Of a stretch of 64,000 nt of DNA, positions 17,856 to 27,223 are shown one piece after another (the stretch's first letter is position 1; the number at the start of each line of letters is the position of its first letter). The notes beneath the pieces are model-generated. The model was not told the origin of the DNA and did no database searches. It saw nothing but the letters and a program-made list of their open reading frames with translations. Position numbers and translations under genes: made by a program. The stretch is taken from positions 3,162,001-3,226,000 of the forward strand of contig NZ_CP042163.1 of assembly GCF_007725405.1 (NCBI RefSeq), read 5' to 3'. This DNA comes from Shouchella miscanthi (GTDB lineage: Bacteria; Bacillota; Bacilli; Bacillales; Bacillaceae_D).

Positions 17856-19625
17856 TTAATTGTATAATAGATTAAATAATGATTCACTTTGCTGATTGGC
17901 CATTTGCATTGCTCGTTCCATTGCAGTAAATTGTCTCCAATACCTCGCCTCTTTTTGTTCAAGCCTCCGCTCAAAATTGCTAAGTTGTTGGTCAATGGTA
18001 CGTGTTTGTTGGCCAATTGTAAATTGATGAGCCTCATGGAAACCTTCTGATCCTCCAGCTCTTCTGGCAATGGAGGACATGGAACGCTGCAAATCCCGCC
18101 GCATAGATTGGGCTAAACCTTCCGTTTCTTGATTCCCGTTGAACAGAGTAAAAATAGCTTCAGGGTCGTTCTCAATCGCTTGTCTTAGCTTATCTTCATT
18201 TATTTCTAACTTTCCACCATCAGCGTAATCTCTAGTAGTTGTAATGCCAATTTGCGACAGATGCGTGAATGCGCCTCCTGTTGATATTGGTTTATATAGA
18301 CTACTTCTTAATTGATTTAAACTAGTTTGAAGGAGTGAGTCATTACGCAATAAACCGCTTTGGGCTCGTTCATCCCAGCGTTTTGCTTCTGCCTCTGACA
18401 AAGAATCTCTCTCTTCGTCCGTTAATGGGTCATAATCACGATAGTAGCGTTCATTCACTTTACCGTTCATAAAATCGATTAACTCATTATACTCATTTAC
18501 AAACGAAGTAATTGTTTTATAGATTGAATCTACATCCGTTGAAGCTGTCAACGTAATCGCCTGATTCGTTGTATCTTTTAGCGTAATTGTCATACCACTA
18601 ACTGAAAAAATGTTCTCTCTTCTTTCTGTTTCGAGTCCGTTAAGTGTAAATTGTGCATTTTGCCCGTTTTTGACTTCATTCAAGCCAAAAGTAGAAGTAA
18701 ACAAACTACCACCAAACGTAAGTTCCTTCTCATCTCGGTTAAATGTTCCAGTACTTTTACTCGTCAGTACAAATGTCTTCTGGTGCTCATCAAAAAAAGC
18801 AGTAACATTCGCTTTTGACTGATTCATTGTCGTCACAACAGATTGAATAGAGTCATTCTCACTAAAATAAAAAGACGTTGTATTGTAGTCCCCGTTTTCA
18901 TTGGCCATAACCGATAGAGAATTAAATGTGAAGCGCTGAGCCTTCTCTTCATCTTCAACACCAGCTATATACTCAACTTGCACTTGGGATGAGAGCGTTA
19001 CATCTTCATGAAAAGTAAGTCTTCCAGAATCGTCCATTGCTACTTGATTTCGACCTAGCTCTCCAGCTTGATCACTGACAATTTCATACGCTTGTCCTTG
19101 AATCAGAATGTGCTTTACACCGTCTGCTAGTGGTTCCTTGAGTTTAATGGAATGATTTTCGTCAACTTGTACCGCTTCTCTCGTGCGCTTGCCAACTATC
19201 CATTCCATATCGTTTGTTGCAATATCTTTTAATAACGTTTTACTTGTTACTGAATCAGATTGTTCATTTGTTTTTGAAATGGAGCCGCCGATAGCAGTTG
19301 TTGATGTTGCCAATTGCTTGACTTCATTAATTGTAAAACTCGTATTTCCTACGTTTGAAGAAGCTGTGGCTGTTATGATTGCTTCATTGGAAGACAATAC
19401 AGACCTTCGCTGCATAGAAGACGCACGCATAATAGAATCGAACATGGACGTATGCAGGGCACGAAGTTTTAAATTCATTTCCCGATACTGATCCATTTTC
19501 CAGCCTAGTTCCGTTTTTTTCTTTTCTAATTTATTTACTGGCATTCGTTCTGCCTTCATAAGATCTTTCATCATCTGATCAATATCAAGACCAGAAGATA
19601 ACCCCGATAACCGCATATGGTTCAC
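17856..19625 (-). CDS. fliD: FliD, flagellar filament cap protein
   Basis: 589 residues. The N-terminal FliD domain (MRLSGLSSGLDIDQMMKDLM) and the C-terminal FliD domain (about 360-575, KTITSFVNEYNELIDFMNGK) are both clear, with helical ends that polymerise and a variable surface-exposed middle. FliD caps the growing filament and guides flagellin folding. The order flaG-fliD-fliS-fliT is the standard one. The middle is longer than in B. subtilis FliD (about 500 residues), which fits surface variation between species. Confidence 0.96.
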   Translation of the reverse strand: MNHMRLSGLSSGLDIDQMMKDLMKAERMPVNKLEKKKTELGWKMDQYREMNLKLRALHTSMFDSIMRASSMQRRSVLSSNEAIITATASSNVGNTSFTINEVKQLATSTTAIGGSISKTNEQSDSVTSKTLLKDIATNDMEWIVGKRTREAVQVDENHSIKLKEPLADGVKHILIQGQAYEIVSDQAGELGRNQVAMDDSGRLTFHEDVTLSSQVQVEYIAGVEDEEKAQRFTFNSLSVMANENGDYNTTSFYFSENDSIQSVVTTMNQSKANVTAFFDEHQKTFVLTSKSTGTFNRDEKELTFGGSLFTSTFGLNEVKNGQNAQFTLNGLETERRENIFSVSGMTITLKDTTNQAITLTASTDVDSIYKTITSFVNEYNELIDFMNGKVNERYYRDYDPLTDEERDSLSEAEAKRWDERAQSGLLRNDSLLQTSLNQLRSSLYKPISTGGAFTHLSQIGITTTRDYADGGKLEINEDKLRQAIENDPEAIFTLFNGNQETEGLAQSMRRDLQRSMSSIARRAGGSEGFHEAHQFTIGQQTRTIDQQLSNFERRLEQKEARYWRQFTAMERAMQMANQQSESLFNLLYN

Positions 19626-19631
19626 CTCTTT

Positions 19632-19934
19632 TTATACTTGCCGATCAATAATTAACCCCGCAGACTTCATCATCGACGCGAGTAAATCTAGTAGTTGCTC
19701 TGGAGGCACCTCTCTAACAACTTCATCTGTATCTGAATCAATTACTTTCACATAGACTCGATCTAAATCGGTATGAATATGAAAGGATAGTGCACGTTTA
19801 ATCGGTTTGTTACGAACAACCATCTGTTTTTCATCATGTAGGGTTTCTTGTTGTTTTGCTTGCGGTAAAGCCTGTTTAAAAGAATTGCTTTCTAATAAAC
19901 GATTAACACCAGCTGATTGTATCTCCATTGACAT
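19632..19934 (-). CDS. flaG: FlaG family protein
   Basis: 100 residues with the FlaG pattern FHIHTDLDRVYVKVIDSDTD and EVVREVPPEQLLDLLA in the second half. It affects filament length in some bacteria. The ATG at 19934 is chosen because AAGGTGG lies 7 nt upstream. It stands immediately after csrA, where B. subtilis has hag between them. Confidence 0.9.
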   Translation of the reverse strand: MSMEIQSAGVNRLLESNSFKQALPQAKQQETLHDEKQMVVRNKPIKRALSFHIHTDLDRVYVKVIDSDTDEVVREVPPEQLLDLLASMMKSAGLIIDRQV

Positions 19935-19970
19935 GACCACGCCACCTTAAAAAAGAAATGTAAAAAGCTA

Positions 19971-20204
19971 CTACGAATCTTTCTTATGCTCAAACAATGA
20001 CTTTATTGTATCAACCGTTACAGATTGAACAGCCTGCTTATTCTCGTTTTCAATAACCTCGACTATTTCTTTCCGAAATATATCAATCGACTTCGGTGCT
20101 TGGATACCGATTTTCACCTGATCTCCGTTTACCTCTAGGATTGTCAGCTCAATTTGATCCCCAATGCAAATGGATTCCGTAACCTTCCTTGATAGCACAA
20201 GCAT
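19971..20204 (-). CDS. csrA: CsrA, RNA-binding translational repressor
   Basis: 77 residues starting [20 protein letters not shown], the invariant CsrA N-terminus. It binds GGA motifs in mRNA; in B. subtilis it represses hag translation and is sequestered by FliW. The ATG abuts the fliW stop (TAA then ATG), with GGAGG inside the end of fliW, so the pair is tightly coupled. Confidence 0.97.
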   Translation of the reverse strand: MLVLSRKVTESICIGDQIELTILEVNGDQVKIGIQAPKSIDIFRKEIVEVIENENKQAVQSVTVDTIKSLFEHKKDS

Positions 20205-20636
20205 TTAAGCGCCCTCCTTTGTGGAGAGTAATGCTTTCGAAGAATACGTTTGTCCTTCTTGGACAAGTTGTTTTCCTTTATTATTCCGTGTATTAATAAT
20301 AATAGGTGCGTTTAGATTCGCCGTCGATTGTGAAAACGGTTGTTGAATCGTAATAATGACAAATAACGCAACATCCGTCGGTTGTGCTACCTCTAACAGT
20401 TGAATCGTATTGGCATCAAGATCTATGTGATAATTTTTCCAAATTGAAAAAGGGTTCAAGCAAACAAAAGCAACATGCTTTTGCGCAATCGATTGCAGAA
20501 GGTAAAAATCACTTTCTGGAAAAGGAAGTAGTACAAACTCTTTTTCTTCTGGAAAACCTGGAATACCTAAAGAAAAGTGAAGTTTGTTACCATCCTCCAC
20601 TTCAATTGTTCCTAAATAATTTGTTTCAAGTTGCAT
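20205..20636 (-). CDS. fliW: FliW, flagellar assembly factor and CsrA antagonist
   Basis: 143 residues, the usual length, with the family motif LHFSLGIPGFPEEKEFVLLP. FliW binds either flagellin or CsrA, linking flagellin secretion to its translation. The ATG at 20636 is preferred (AGGTGG upstream, family-like N-terminus); a GTG three codons earlier touches the flgL stop. It forms a run with flgL and csrA. Confidence 0.95.
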   Translation of the reverse strand: MQLETNYLGTIEVEDGNKLHFSLGIPGFPEEKEFVLLPFPESDFYLLQSIAQKHVAFVCLNPFSIWKNYHIDLDANTIQLLEVAQPTDVALFVIITIQQPFSQSTANLNAPIIINTRNNKGKQLVQEGQTYSSKALLSTKEGA

Positions 20637-20645
20637 AAGAACCAC

Positions 20646-21701
20646 CTATCTTAAAAAGTCTAATAATGATGGCTGCAACACTCTGGCACTTGCAGCTAGA
20701 GCAGCAGAATGAATGGTTTCAGCCACGAGCAACTTCATTACAGTCTCTTCAAAATCAACATCTTCATTTTCAGATTTAATTTTCTCTAATAAAAACTGCT
20801 GTGTATTCAAACGGTCTTCTATTAAGTCAACTCGATTCATTCTTGCGCCCAATTGACCATTTACATCTGCAGCAACGCGTAAATGATTGTCTGCTTTCCC
20901 TACAAACGTATCTAAGTCTTCTGCGTTTACATTTGGATCCAGCAACGCTTTTTGAAATTGAAATAAATCACTAAAAAACTCAGTTGTAAACAAACGGTGG
21001 GCATCTGCACCAACTGTTATGTTGATTCCTTGCTGCAATTCAAGTTCATAAGCAGAAGTCGCGAATTGATTGTTCATCATTCGCACATCTTCAGATTGAA
21101 TGGGCTCGTCTCCAGCAAACAGCTGACCATCGTTAAATGTTATTTGTTCTCCACTTTCACTTTCAAATAGACCATTTCCTTCATAGCTGTACGTATCACC
21201 ATTGTAAAAAAGAACCGTATGCTCGCTGAAATCTTGCTCAGTTACTTGCGCTGGATTTAATGTTTTTAAAGGGGGAACGTTGCTTAACTCGCCATTAAAA
21301 ATGTATTTTCCTGCGCTATTTGTATTGGCAATTGTGACTAAATGGTTTGTCAATTGCTCTACTTCTTGAGCAATGCTTTTCCGCTCATCGGCACCGAACG
21401 TATCTGTTGATGCTTTCACAGCTAACTCACGTATTCTTGTAATGATTTGGCTCGTCTCCCGTAACGATGCATCACTTTGATCCAATCGATTATGTGCTTC
21501 ACTTAAGTTACGTTGATACTGGTTAAGTTGATCAATTGATCCTCGATATTGCATTGATTTTCCAGCTATAACGGGGTCTTGCGAGAAACGAGAGATTTTC
21601 TTTTGTGTGCTCATTTGTTCTTGTAAAGTGGATAAACGTTGATAACTCGCTTGTGAATAGTGTAATGTATTTGCCGTTAACATTGATTGAGTTACTCTCA
21701 T
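20646..21701 (-). CDS. flgL: FlgL, hook-filament junction protein
   Basis: 351 residues, flagellin-like ends (MRVTQSMLTANTLHYSQASY at the start; helical C-terminus). It joins the hook to the filament together with FlgK. The start at 21701 gives the family N-terminus and has AAAGGA 9 nt upstream; the ATG three codons earlier is too close to it. Lies 9 nt after flgK. Confidence 0.95.
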   Translation of the reverse strand: MRVTQSMLTANTLHYSQASYQRLSTLQEQMSTQKKISRFSQDPVIAGKSMQYRGSIDQLNQYQRNLSEAHNRLDQSDASLRETSQIITRIRELAVKASTDTFGADERKSIAQEVEQLTNHLVTIANTNSAGKYIFNGELSNVPPLKTLNPAQVTEQDFSEHTVLFYNGDTYSYEGNGLFESESGEQITFNDGQLFAGDEPIQSEDVRMMNNQFATSAYELELQQGINITVGADAHRLFTTEFFSDLFQFQKALLDPNVNAEDLDTFVGKADNHLRVAADVNGQLGARMNRVDLIEDRLNTQQFLLEKIKSENEDVDFEETVMKLLVAETIHSAALAASARVLQPSLLDFLR

Positions 21702-21719
21702 TAACTCCATTCCTTTCTT

Positions 21720-23069
21720 TTATCGACCGACGATACCCATCCCATTAATAACCGTGTTTAGCATTTCATCCATGGCAGTCATCACACGAGCTGCGGCGTT
21801 ATAAGAGTGTTGGAACTGTACCAACATCGTCAATTCTTCATCTAATGATACTCCACTAACCGACATTCGATTTCCATCAATATTACGTAACCTTGTAAGA
21901 GCTGCATCGGTCTTCCGCTGCATGCTTTGCGCCTCCACACCAAGCTGTCCCATCATTTGTTGATACCGGAGTGTAATAGAATCATCTTTTTGACTAAGGT
22001 TTGCTACGGCTTGTGCAGTTTCTTTACTTACAGTGAATTGACTCGGATCTGCTTTAATAGACTCTGATACTCTACCTGTAGTAACATCAAAGAAATTCGG
22101 AATAAGCTCATTTACTTCGCTCATTAATTGTTGCTTAAGTTGCTCTACTTGATCCATAGCTTTTGTAACATGAGAGATAGAAGAATCAATTCCGATTAGC
22201 TTTCCACTCATCACTTCACTATAAGACTCATCATTAATAAGTAAACTGCGAGCGCCATCTTCTTGTACTACCGAAAACCTCACTGGAGAAAATGACTCGT
22301 CACTACTATTAACTAGAACAATATCGCTGTTTAACATTTTTATGTCATAGCTACCTTCTTGCCCTTTATAAGCACTTGTACGTTCCACTTCAATAGGTAA
22401 TAAAATGGCTAGCTCATCTATTAATCGATCCTGTTGGTCATACAACTCGTTCGCCGCTTGGCCACTCTCTTCGATTTTTTGAATTGCTCGGTTATTAGTA
22501 GCAATTTGTTCAAGTAAATCATTAATCGTAGCTTCTGTTCCTTCACGCTCTTTTTCAAGCAGGCTCATTTCTGACTGAAAGGCTTTTTCAAGAGACTCTA
22601 GAGTATCCATAACCGCTTCAGACTGTTCAATTAAAACAGCTTGGTTGTCTTGACCAGCTGCCAGTTCTCTCCAACCATTGAAAAAATCGTTGAACTGACT
22701 TGAGAGACCACCTAGATCACCATCATTAAGAGGACCTTCATTAAACAAATCTTCTAAGCGAGCAAAAGTACGGCTTTGAATGGCTGCATTTCCTGATACA
22801 TGCGCTTCTAGTTGAAATTGTTTATCTAAAAATTGATCACGGACTCTTTGAATACGATCAATACCAACCCCTGTACCAACCCTTCCTTCCATAACCGGTC
22901 GACCAAAGGGACCCGTTCCTGGATAACCGGGTGTTGATTGCATGTTTACTCGCTGTCTTGTATAACCATCTGTGCCTGCATTTGCAATGTTGTTTCCGAC
23001 TGTTTGCAAAGCTGCTTGATTAGCGGCAACTGCTCGCCTCATCGTTTCCATGCCTAAAAAAGTTGACAA
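21720..23069 (-). CDS. flgK: FlgK, hook-filament junction protein
   Basis: 449 residues. The N-terminus carries the rod/hook motif QTVGNNIANAGTDGYTRQRV and the C-terminus the FlgK motif VSLDEELTMLVQFQHSYNAA. It connects the hook to FlgL. The start is TTG at 23069 with AGGAGG 7 nt before it, in line with the family N-terminus (STFLGMETMRRAV). Shorter than the roughly 500 residues of B. subtilis FlgK, by a reduced central domain. Confidence 0.95.
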   Translation of the reverse strand: MSTFLGMETMRRAVAANQAALQTVGNNIANAGTDGYTRQRVNMQSTPGYPGTGPFGRPVMEGRVGTGVGIDRIQRVRDQFLDKQFQLEAHVSGNAAIQSRTFARLEDLFNEGPLNDGDLGGLSSQFNDFFNGWRELAAGQDNQAVLIEQSEAVMDTLESLEKAFQSEMSLLEKEREGTEATINDLLEQIATNNRAIQKIEESGQAANELYDQQDRLIDELAILLPIEVERTSAYKGQEGSYDIKMLNSDIVLVNSSDESFSPVRFSVVQEDGARSLLINDESYSEVMSGKLIGIDSSISHVTKAMDQVEQLKQQLMSEVNELIPNFFDVTTGRVSESIKADPSQFTVSKETAQAVANLSQKDDSITLRYQQMMGQLGVEAQSMQRKTDAALTRLRNIDGNRMSVSGVSLDEELTMLVQFQHSYNAAARVMTAMDEMLNTVINGMGIVGR

Positions 23070-23080
23070 CGTTACACCTC

Positions 23081-23476
23081 CTATACTTGTGAATCAAAAA
23101 TGGATAGTTTTCCGGACTTTGATTTTGCTTCTTTTGTGTAAACAGAACGATCTGTTTGAAATAATTGTAGTGACCCTTTCACAAAAGAAAGTGAATCCTT
23201 TATTAACAATGTATTTCGTTCGTTTCTATGCTTCAGTTCCATAACGGATCGTAACAGTTGTTCTTTTAGTGAGGAAAAGTGATCAGCTGAAAAATCAATA
23301 CTTTCCTTCATTTTCATCTCCAAAATATTTGCTTTAGAGACTAGAGTCGATTCTTTTCGAACAATCGCTTGTAAGTCTTCAAGGTGATTTTCGATTAGCG
23401 CGTTCTCCTTTTGTTTTGCTAGTTCAATTAACGTACATTGGATCTCGATCATTTGCTTTATTAGCGCTTCACTCAT
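23081..23476 (-). CDS. flgN: FlgN-like chaperone (YvyG)
   Basis: 131 residues, predicted to be a long helical bundle (ENALIENHLEDLQAIVRKES is typical of the family). FlgN escorts FlgK and FlgL to the export gate. It lies between flgM and flgK, which it overlaps or nearly touches: its start overlaps the flgM end by 4 nt. Confidence 0.88.
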   Translation of the reverse strand: MSEALIKQMIEIQCTLIELAKQKENALIENHLEDLQAIVRKESTLVSKANILEMKMKESIDFSADHFSSLKEQLLRSVMELKHRNERNTLLIKDSLSFVKGSLQLFQTDRSVYTKEAKSKSGKLSIFDSQV

Positions 23477-23736
23477 TTAATAACTCCGCTTTCTTTCCAT
23501 GCAGATAAAATCGCTTGTGCTGTTTTTTCTGGTTGAAATTCATAAGTGCCTTGCTCAATTTGTTGCTTCAACTCTTGTAATCGCTCTTCTTTCACTTTGC
23601 TTGTTTGCGCATTTAACTTTAATGCTTCTTTCGATATTTCGACTTTATCTTTTTTATCTTCTTGTACAGTTGTTGGCTGTGCTTGAGTCTTATACAACTT
23701 GTTTGCTTGAATGTATTGAGAAGAGTGAATTTTCAT
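23473..23736 (-). CDS. flgM: FlgM, anti-sigma-D factor
   Basis: 87 residues, a small partly disordered protein. The C-terminal half has the conserved pattern KVEISKEALKLNA and LKQQIEQGTYEFQPEKTA. FlgM holds sigma-D inactive until the hook is finished. First of the flagellar run that continues through flgN, flgK, flgL, fliW and csrA. No sigma-D promoter was recognised in the 16-nt gap before it. Confidence 0.95.
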   Translation of the reverse strand: MKIHSSQYIQANKLYKTQAQPTTVQEDKKDKVEISKEALKLNAQTSKVKEERLQELKQQIEQGTYEFQPEKTAQAILSAWKESGVIK

Positions 23737-23752
23737 TGATGAAGAGCCTCCT

Positions 23753-24175
23753 TTATCGATTCTTCTTTAATGTATATGTGAGTGATAGATTATCAGACTG
23801 TTCTCTTACTGATGTAAGCTTATCATTCTTTCCTTCTTCATGATGATATAATTCCCCATTTAATTCGTTTACACATGTATGACAAAAGCGAGTCTCTTGT
23901 GTTGGCTTTTGGCATCTTTCGCAAAAGTGTTCCAAGTGAGGGAACTGAGAAAGTTTAAGCCTTCCTGAACGGATAAGCGATTGTAAGAACTTAAATGGAA
24001 TCTTCGTGTTATCCATTAGCATACGTTGTGTGACCACAACGTCCTCATGTTCTTTCAAGTACGTACGAATCGTTTTTAACCATTGCTCTTCTTCCATTTG
24101 ACACGTTTTACACGTTGGTTGGTGCGTTTTAACAAACAATCCTCCACAATGTCGACAATTCGCAAGCTGTTGCAC
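23753..24175 (-). CDS. yvyF: YvyF-like flagellar operon zinc-ribbon protein
   Basis: 140 residues with cysteine pairs at the N-terminus (CRHCGG, CKTC) and another set later (CERC, CHTC), both likely zinc sites. A helix-turn-helix-like segment (VTQRMLMDNTKIPFKFLQSL) lies between. It matches the flagellar-operon protein family of B. subtilis YvyF, a reported translational or flagellar regulator. GTG start with AGGGG 7 nt upstream. It follows comFC. Confidence 0.88.
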   Translation of the reverse strand: MQQLANCRHCGGLFVKTHQPTCKTCQMEEEQWLKTIRTYLKEHEDVVVTQRMLMDNTKIPFKFLQSLIRSGRLKLSQFPHLEHFCERCQKPTQETRFCHTCVNELNGELYHHEEGKNDKLTSVREQSDNLSLTYTLKKNR

Positions 24176-24185
24176 GTTTAATCCC

Positions 24186-24896
24186 CTACCCTTTTATCGC
24201 TCTAGCAACTGTTAATGACGAAACACGTTCTGCTCCTGCTTCGAGCAATGTCTTTGCAGCCATTCGCACAGTTACCCCTGTAGTATATATATCGTCTAAT
24301 ATTAAATATTTTTTACCCTTAATAAACGTCTTTTCCGCTTCTAAAAGATTAAACGGATTTTCTTTCATTAAACTAATTCTCTCATACCGGGTCTTTTTGC
24401 TCTGTTTCCGACCATCTTTTCGGTCAGTGCGCGTTAGACACTGATGGATTCCAGAACGCTTTATGAGCTCCTCAGCCTGATTAAATCCCCGTTCTTTCAT
24501 CCTTTTCTCAGAAAGAGGAATTGCAGTTACTATATAATCGTTAAAGCGATTGCAAATAATTTCTTGTAACGAAAATGTGAAGATATGCCCAATTGCTACA
24601 TCGCCACGATATTTATAGTGCGAAAGCAAGGTTTTCAAAAAATCATTATATTCATATAGGGAAACATTTTCATCTAAATGATCCACAGCTAATAGCTGTC
24701 TCCACCAAACGCAATCTCCACACTCTTCTTCAATAAAAGAACCAAATCGTTTTGGCTTACGGCATCGTTTACAGCCAGTACAATGAATGAACTGCTTTCT
24801 ACACTCTTCACAAACACTCTCTACCTTTGGAGTGAAAAGAGAAAGGACAGATATTTCCTGGAAAAACTTCCCTTGACAAACAACACAGCTGCTCAT
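24186..24896 (-). CDS. comFC: ComFC, competence phosphoribosyltransferase-like protein
   Basis: 236 residues: N-terminal zinc cysteines (CVVCQGK and CTGCKRCRKP) and a C-terminal phosphoribosyltransferase domain with the PRPP loop LILDDIYTTGVTVR. ComFC is needed for DNA uptake in transformation. It overlaps the comFA end by 4 nt (ATGA). comFB, which separates them in B. subtilis, is missing. Confidence 0.95.
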   Translation of the reverse strand: MSSCVVCQGKFFQEISVLSLFTPKVESVCEECRKQFIHCTGCKRCRKPKRFGSFIEEECGDCVWWRQLLAVDHLDENVSLYEYNDFLKTLLSHYKYRGDVAIGHIFTFSLQEIICNRFNDYIVTAIPLSEKRMKERGFNQAEELIKRSGIHQCLTRTDRKDGRKQSKKTRYERISLMKENPFNLLEAEKTFIKGKKYLILDDIYTTGVTVRMAAKTLLEAGAERVSSLTVARAIKG

Positions 24897-26248
24897 AGCA
24901 TTCCTTCTTTGTTCATTTTATCAATATGGTGCCTTGCTTTTAACATTGATACGGTTATGCCGTAATGCCAGTAAAGAATATCACCGTCTGGAAACTCTTG
25001 TTTTCTACCGACTCTTCCTGCAATTTGTACTAAACACGCTTCATCAAATATGGGTTGCTCTGCTCCAAGCACTGCTACTTGTAAATTCTCAACGGTAACC
25101 CCTCTTTCCAGTATCGTCGTCGTTAATAGTAAGGAAAGACGCTTTTGTCTGAAGGCTTGAATGACTGGATGTCGGTTTGATGCGTCAGCATAAACGAAAC
25201 CATGGTCAAGCTGAAGTTCACTTAAAATTGCGGAACATTTTTTCAATGCGCGAATAGAAGGAAAAAAGATCAATCGTGGCTTATCCGCATGGAGTTGTAT
25301 CCAACGAATCATTTTTGGCGGTATCGTTCCTTTTTGAAGCAGTCGATTCCAGTTTCCAATCCATTGAAATGACGGCAAAGGAATTGGTTTCCCATGAAAT
25401 CGACGCGGGATTTTCGTCACTGTAAGCGAAGGCGTGTTTCTCAACTTAACAGAAGGTGTGGCACTTAAGAAAATCATCGTTGCTTGAGGTTTTTTTGCTC
25501 GCATACTTGCGTATTGTAAGGAGGAATCATACGTGTAAGGAAATGCATCTACTTCATCAATTACGAGAACATCAAAGGCATGAGAATAGCGAATCAGTTG
25601 GTGAGTTGTTGCGAGCACTAGCTGAGCAAGTGGGTTCGTATCGCGACTACCTCCATAGAGGCTGGCTTGGGTAACTGTAGGAAATGCATATTTCAAGCGG
25701 GGGCTTAATTCTTTTACAACATCTGTTCTGGGTGTGGCGATGCCTATTCGGAATCCTAATTCAATGCTTTTTTCAATCATCGGGAAGAGAATTTCCGTTT
25801 TTCCGGCACCACAGACAGCCCAAATAAGATGGGATTGATTTTTTTGTTCAACTGCTTCTACAAGCCGATTGCTAGCTTGCTTTTGGTAAAGAGAAAGCTC
25901 TCCTTCCCATTGACAACTGTTTTCTTTTGGTTCGTAGTGAAGAGAATCTCCAGTCCAAACGAGAAACTGTTTACAGGAAGAAGCCTTTCCCATTTGGATA
26001 CAGTGTCGACAATACGTACAGGTAGTTTGACAATGATGACAAAAATGATCATAAAAACGTGACGGCTTATCATTCCCACACCGTACACATTTCCAAATGC
26101 CCTTTTCAAACACTAAAACAGGTTCTGAATAAACGAGTTGCTTCTGTTTAGATTGAAGCAATAATTCAGCTGAAAAAGGCCATTCGCTAGACAGCATACA
26201 CCGATGATGCAAAAAATGCTGGATCTTTTTGAAGTCGTTCTTGTTCAA
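24893..26248 (-). CDS. comFA: ComFA, DNA-uptake helicase/translocase
   Basis: About 451 residues. An N-terminal zinc cluster (CVRCGN, CHHCQTTCTYCRHC) precedes a DEAD-type motor with Walker A AVCGAGKTE, the box DEVD and helicase motifs ATPS and QIAGRVGR. It drives single-stranded DNA into the cytoplasm. The TTG at 26248 is chosen because GGAGG lies exactly 7 nt before it; the frame extends to a TTG at 26284, inside degV. Confidence 0.93.
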   Translation of the reverse strand: MNKNDFKKIQHFLHHRCMLSSEWPFSAELLLQSKQKQLVYSEPVLVFEKGIWKCVRCGNDKPSRFYDHFCHHCQTTCTYCRHCIQMGKASSCKQFLVWTGDSLHYEPKENSCQWEGELSLYQKQASNRLVEAVEQKNQSHLIWAVCGAGKTEILFPMIEKSIELGFRIGIATPRTDVVKELSPRLKYAFPTVTQASLYGGSRDTNPLAQLVLATTHQLIRYSHAFDVLVIDEVDAFPYTYDSSLQYASMRAKKPQATMIFLSATPSVKLRNTPSLTVTKIPRRFHGKPIPLPSFQWIGNWNRLLQKGTIPPKMIRWIQLHADKPRLIFFPSIRALKKCSAILSELQLDHGFVYADASNRHPVIQAFRQKRLSLLLTTTILERGVTVENLQVAVLGAEQPIFDEACLVQIAGRVGRKQEFPDGDILYWHYGITVSMLKARHHIDKMNKEGML

Positions 26249-26270
26249 CAACCTACCTCCTTCTATTGAA

Positions 26271-27113
26271 TTAACACCACCCAATACCTAAACTACTCGG
26301 TCCTAAATGAGTCCCAATTACCGGACCAAAATAGCTAATTTCCACATTCGCTTCAGGATAAGCGTCTTGAATTTTTGTTTTTAAACTCTCCGCACCTTCT
26401 AAACGATTAGCATGAATAACCGCGATTTCGTTTACATAACCATTTTTCAAGTCATCAAATAACAAATCTAGCATGCGGTTAAGCGCTTTTTTCTCTGTCC
26501 TTACTTTTTCAAACGGCATAATTTGGCCTTCTTCAAAATGGAGAATCGGCTTAATTTGTAACAAACTTCCAAAAATCGCCTGAGCGCCGCTTAAACGACC
26601 ACCACGACGTAAATGGTTTAAATCGTGTACCATAAAGTAGGCGCGGACTTGCTGTTGTTGCTTCTCTAAATATGTAAGTATATCTGCACCGCTGCTCCCT
26701 TCAAGAGCTAACTTAGCTGCAGAGCGCACGTAGAACCCCTGTGGAGAACAGCTAATTTCCGAATCAAATCCATAAACATTTAACGTCTCTTTCATTTCCC
26801 CGGCAGATAAAGCGGTTTGAAGCGTTCCACTTATTCTCGCAGATAGGTGAATACAAACAACGTCTGTATAACCTTCTTGCTCAAGACGATCGAATAACTC
26901 AACAAACTCTCCTATCGCTGGCTGAGAAGTTGTTGGTAACGCTTCCTCCTTCTCAAGCTTTTGATAAAAAGCTTCCGTTGTTAAATCAATTCCTTCTCTA
27001 TAAGTGCCATCTGAAAAATTAACACTTAAAGGAATGGTATTAATCTTTAGCTCTTCAATCGTCTCTTTTGCTAGATAGGCTGTTGTATCGGTAATTACCG
27101 CGGTTTTTATCAT
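26271..27113 (-). CDS. DegV family fatty-acid binding protein (YviA-like)
   Basis: 280 residues starting IKTAVITDTTAYL, with TTSQPAIGEF and a HLSARISGTLQTA loop, all typical of DegV/FakB proteins that carry a single fatty acid. Related FakB proteins present fatty acids to the kinase FakA; no FakA is here. In B. subtilis the gene (yviA/degV) has the same place next to degU. It overlaps the upstream reading frame of comFA. Confidence 0.92.
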   Translation of the reverse strand: MIKTAVITDTTAYLAKETIEELKINTIPLSVNFSDGTYREGIDLTTEAFYQKLEKEEALPTTSQPAIGEFVELFDRLEQEGYTDVVCIHLSARISGTLQTALSAGEMKETLNVYGFDSEISCSPQGFYVRSAAKLALEGSSGADILTYLEKQQQQVRAYFMVHDLNHLRRGGRLSGAQAIFGSLLQIKPILHFEEGQIMPFEKVRTEKKALNRMLDLLFDDLKNGYVNEIAVIHANRLEGAESLKTKIQDAYPEANVEISYFGPVIGTHLGPSSLGIGWC

Positions 27114-27223
27114 TCGTTATTCCTCGCTTCTTTTCTACAATCAGTCACTTCCCTTAAATTTAGCGGAAATAGACCTGACATTCAAGAAATATTAAAGAAT
27201 TTCCCGAGAAATAATATCGTTTC

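Noticed and set aside
23737-23790. Possible sigma-D promoter before flgM
   Set aside because: ATCGATAA is only the end of yvyF, and no TAAA stands at the right distance.
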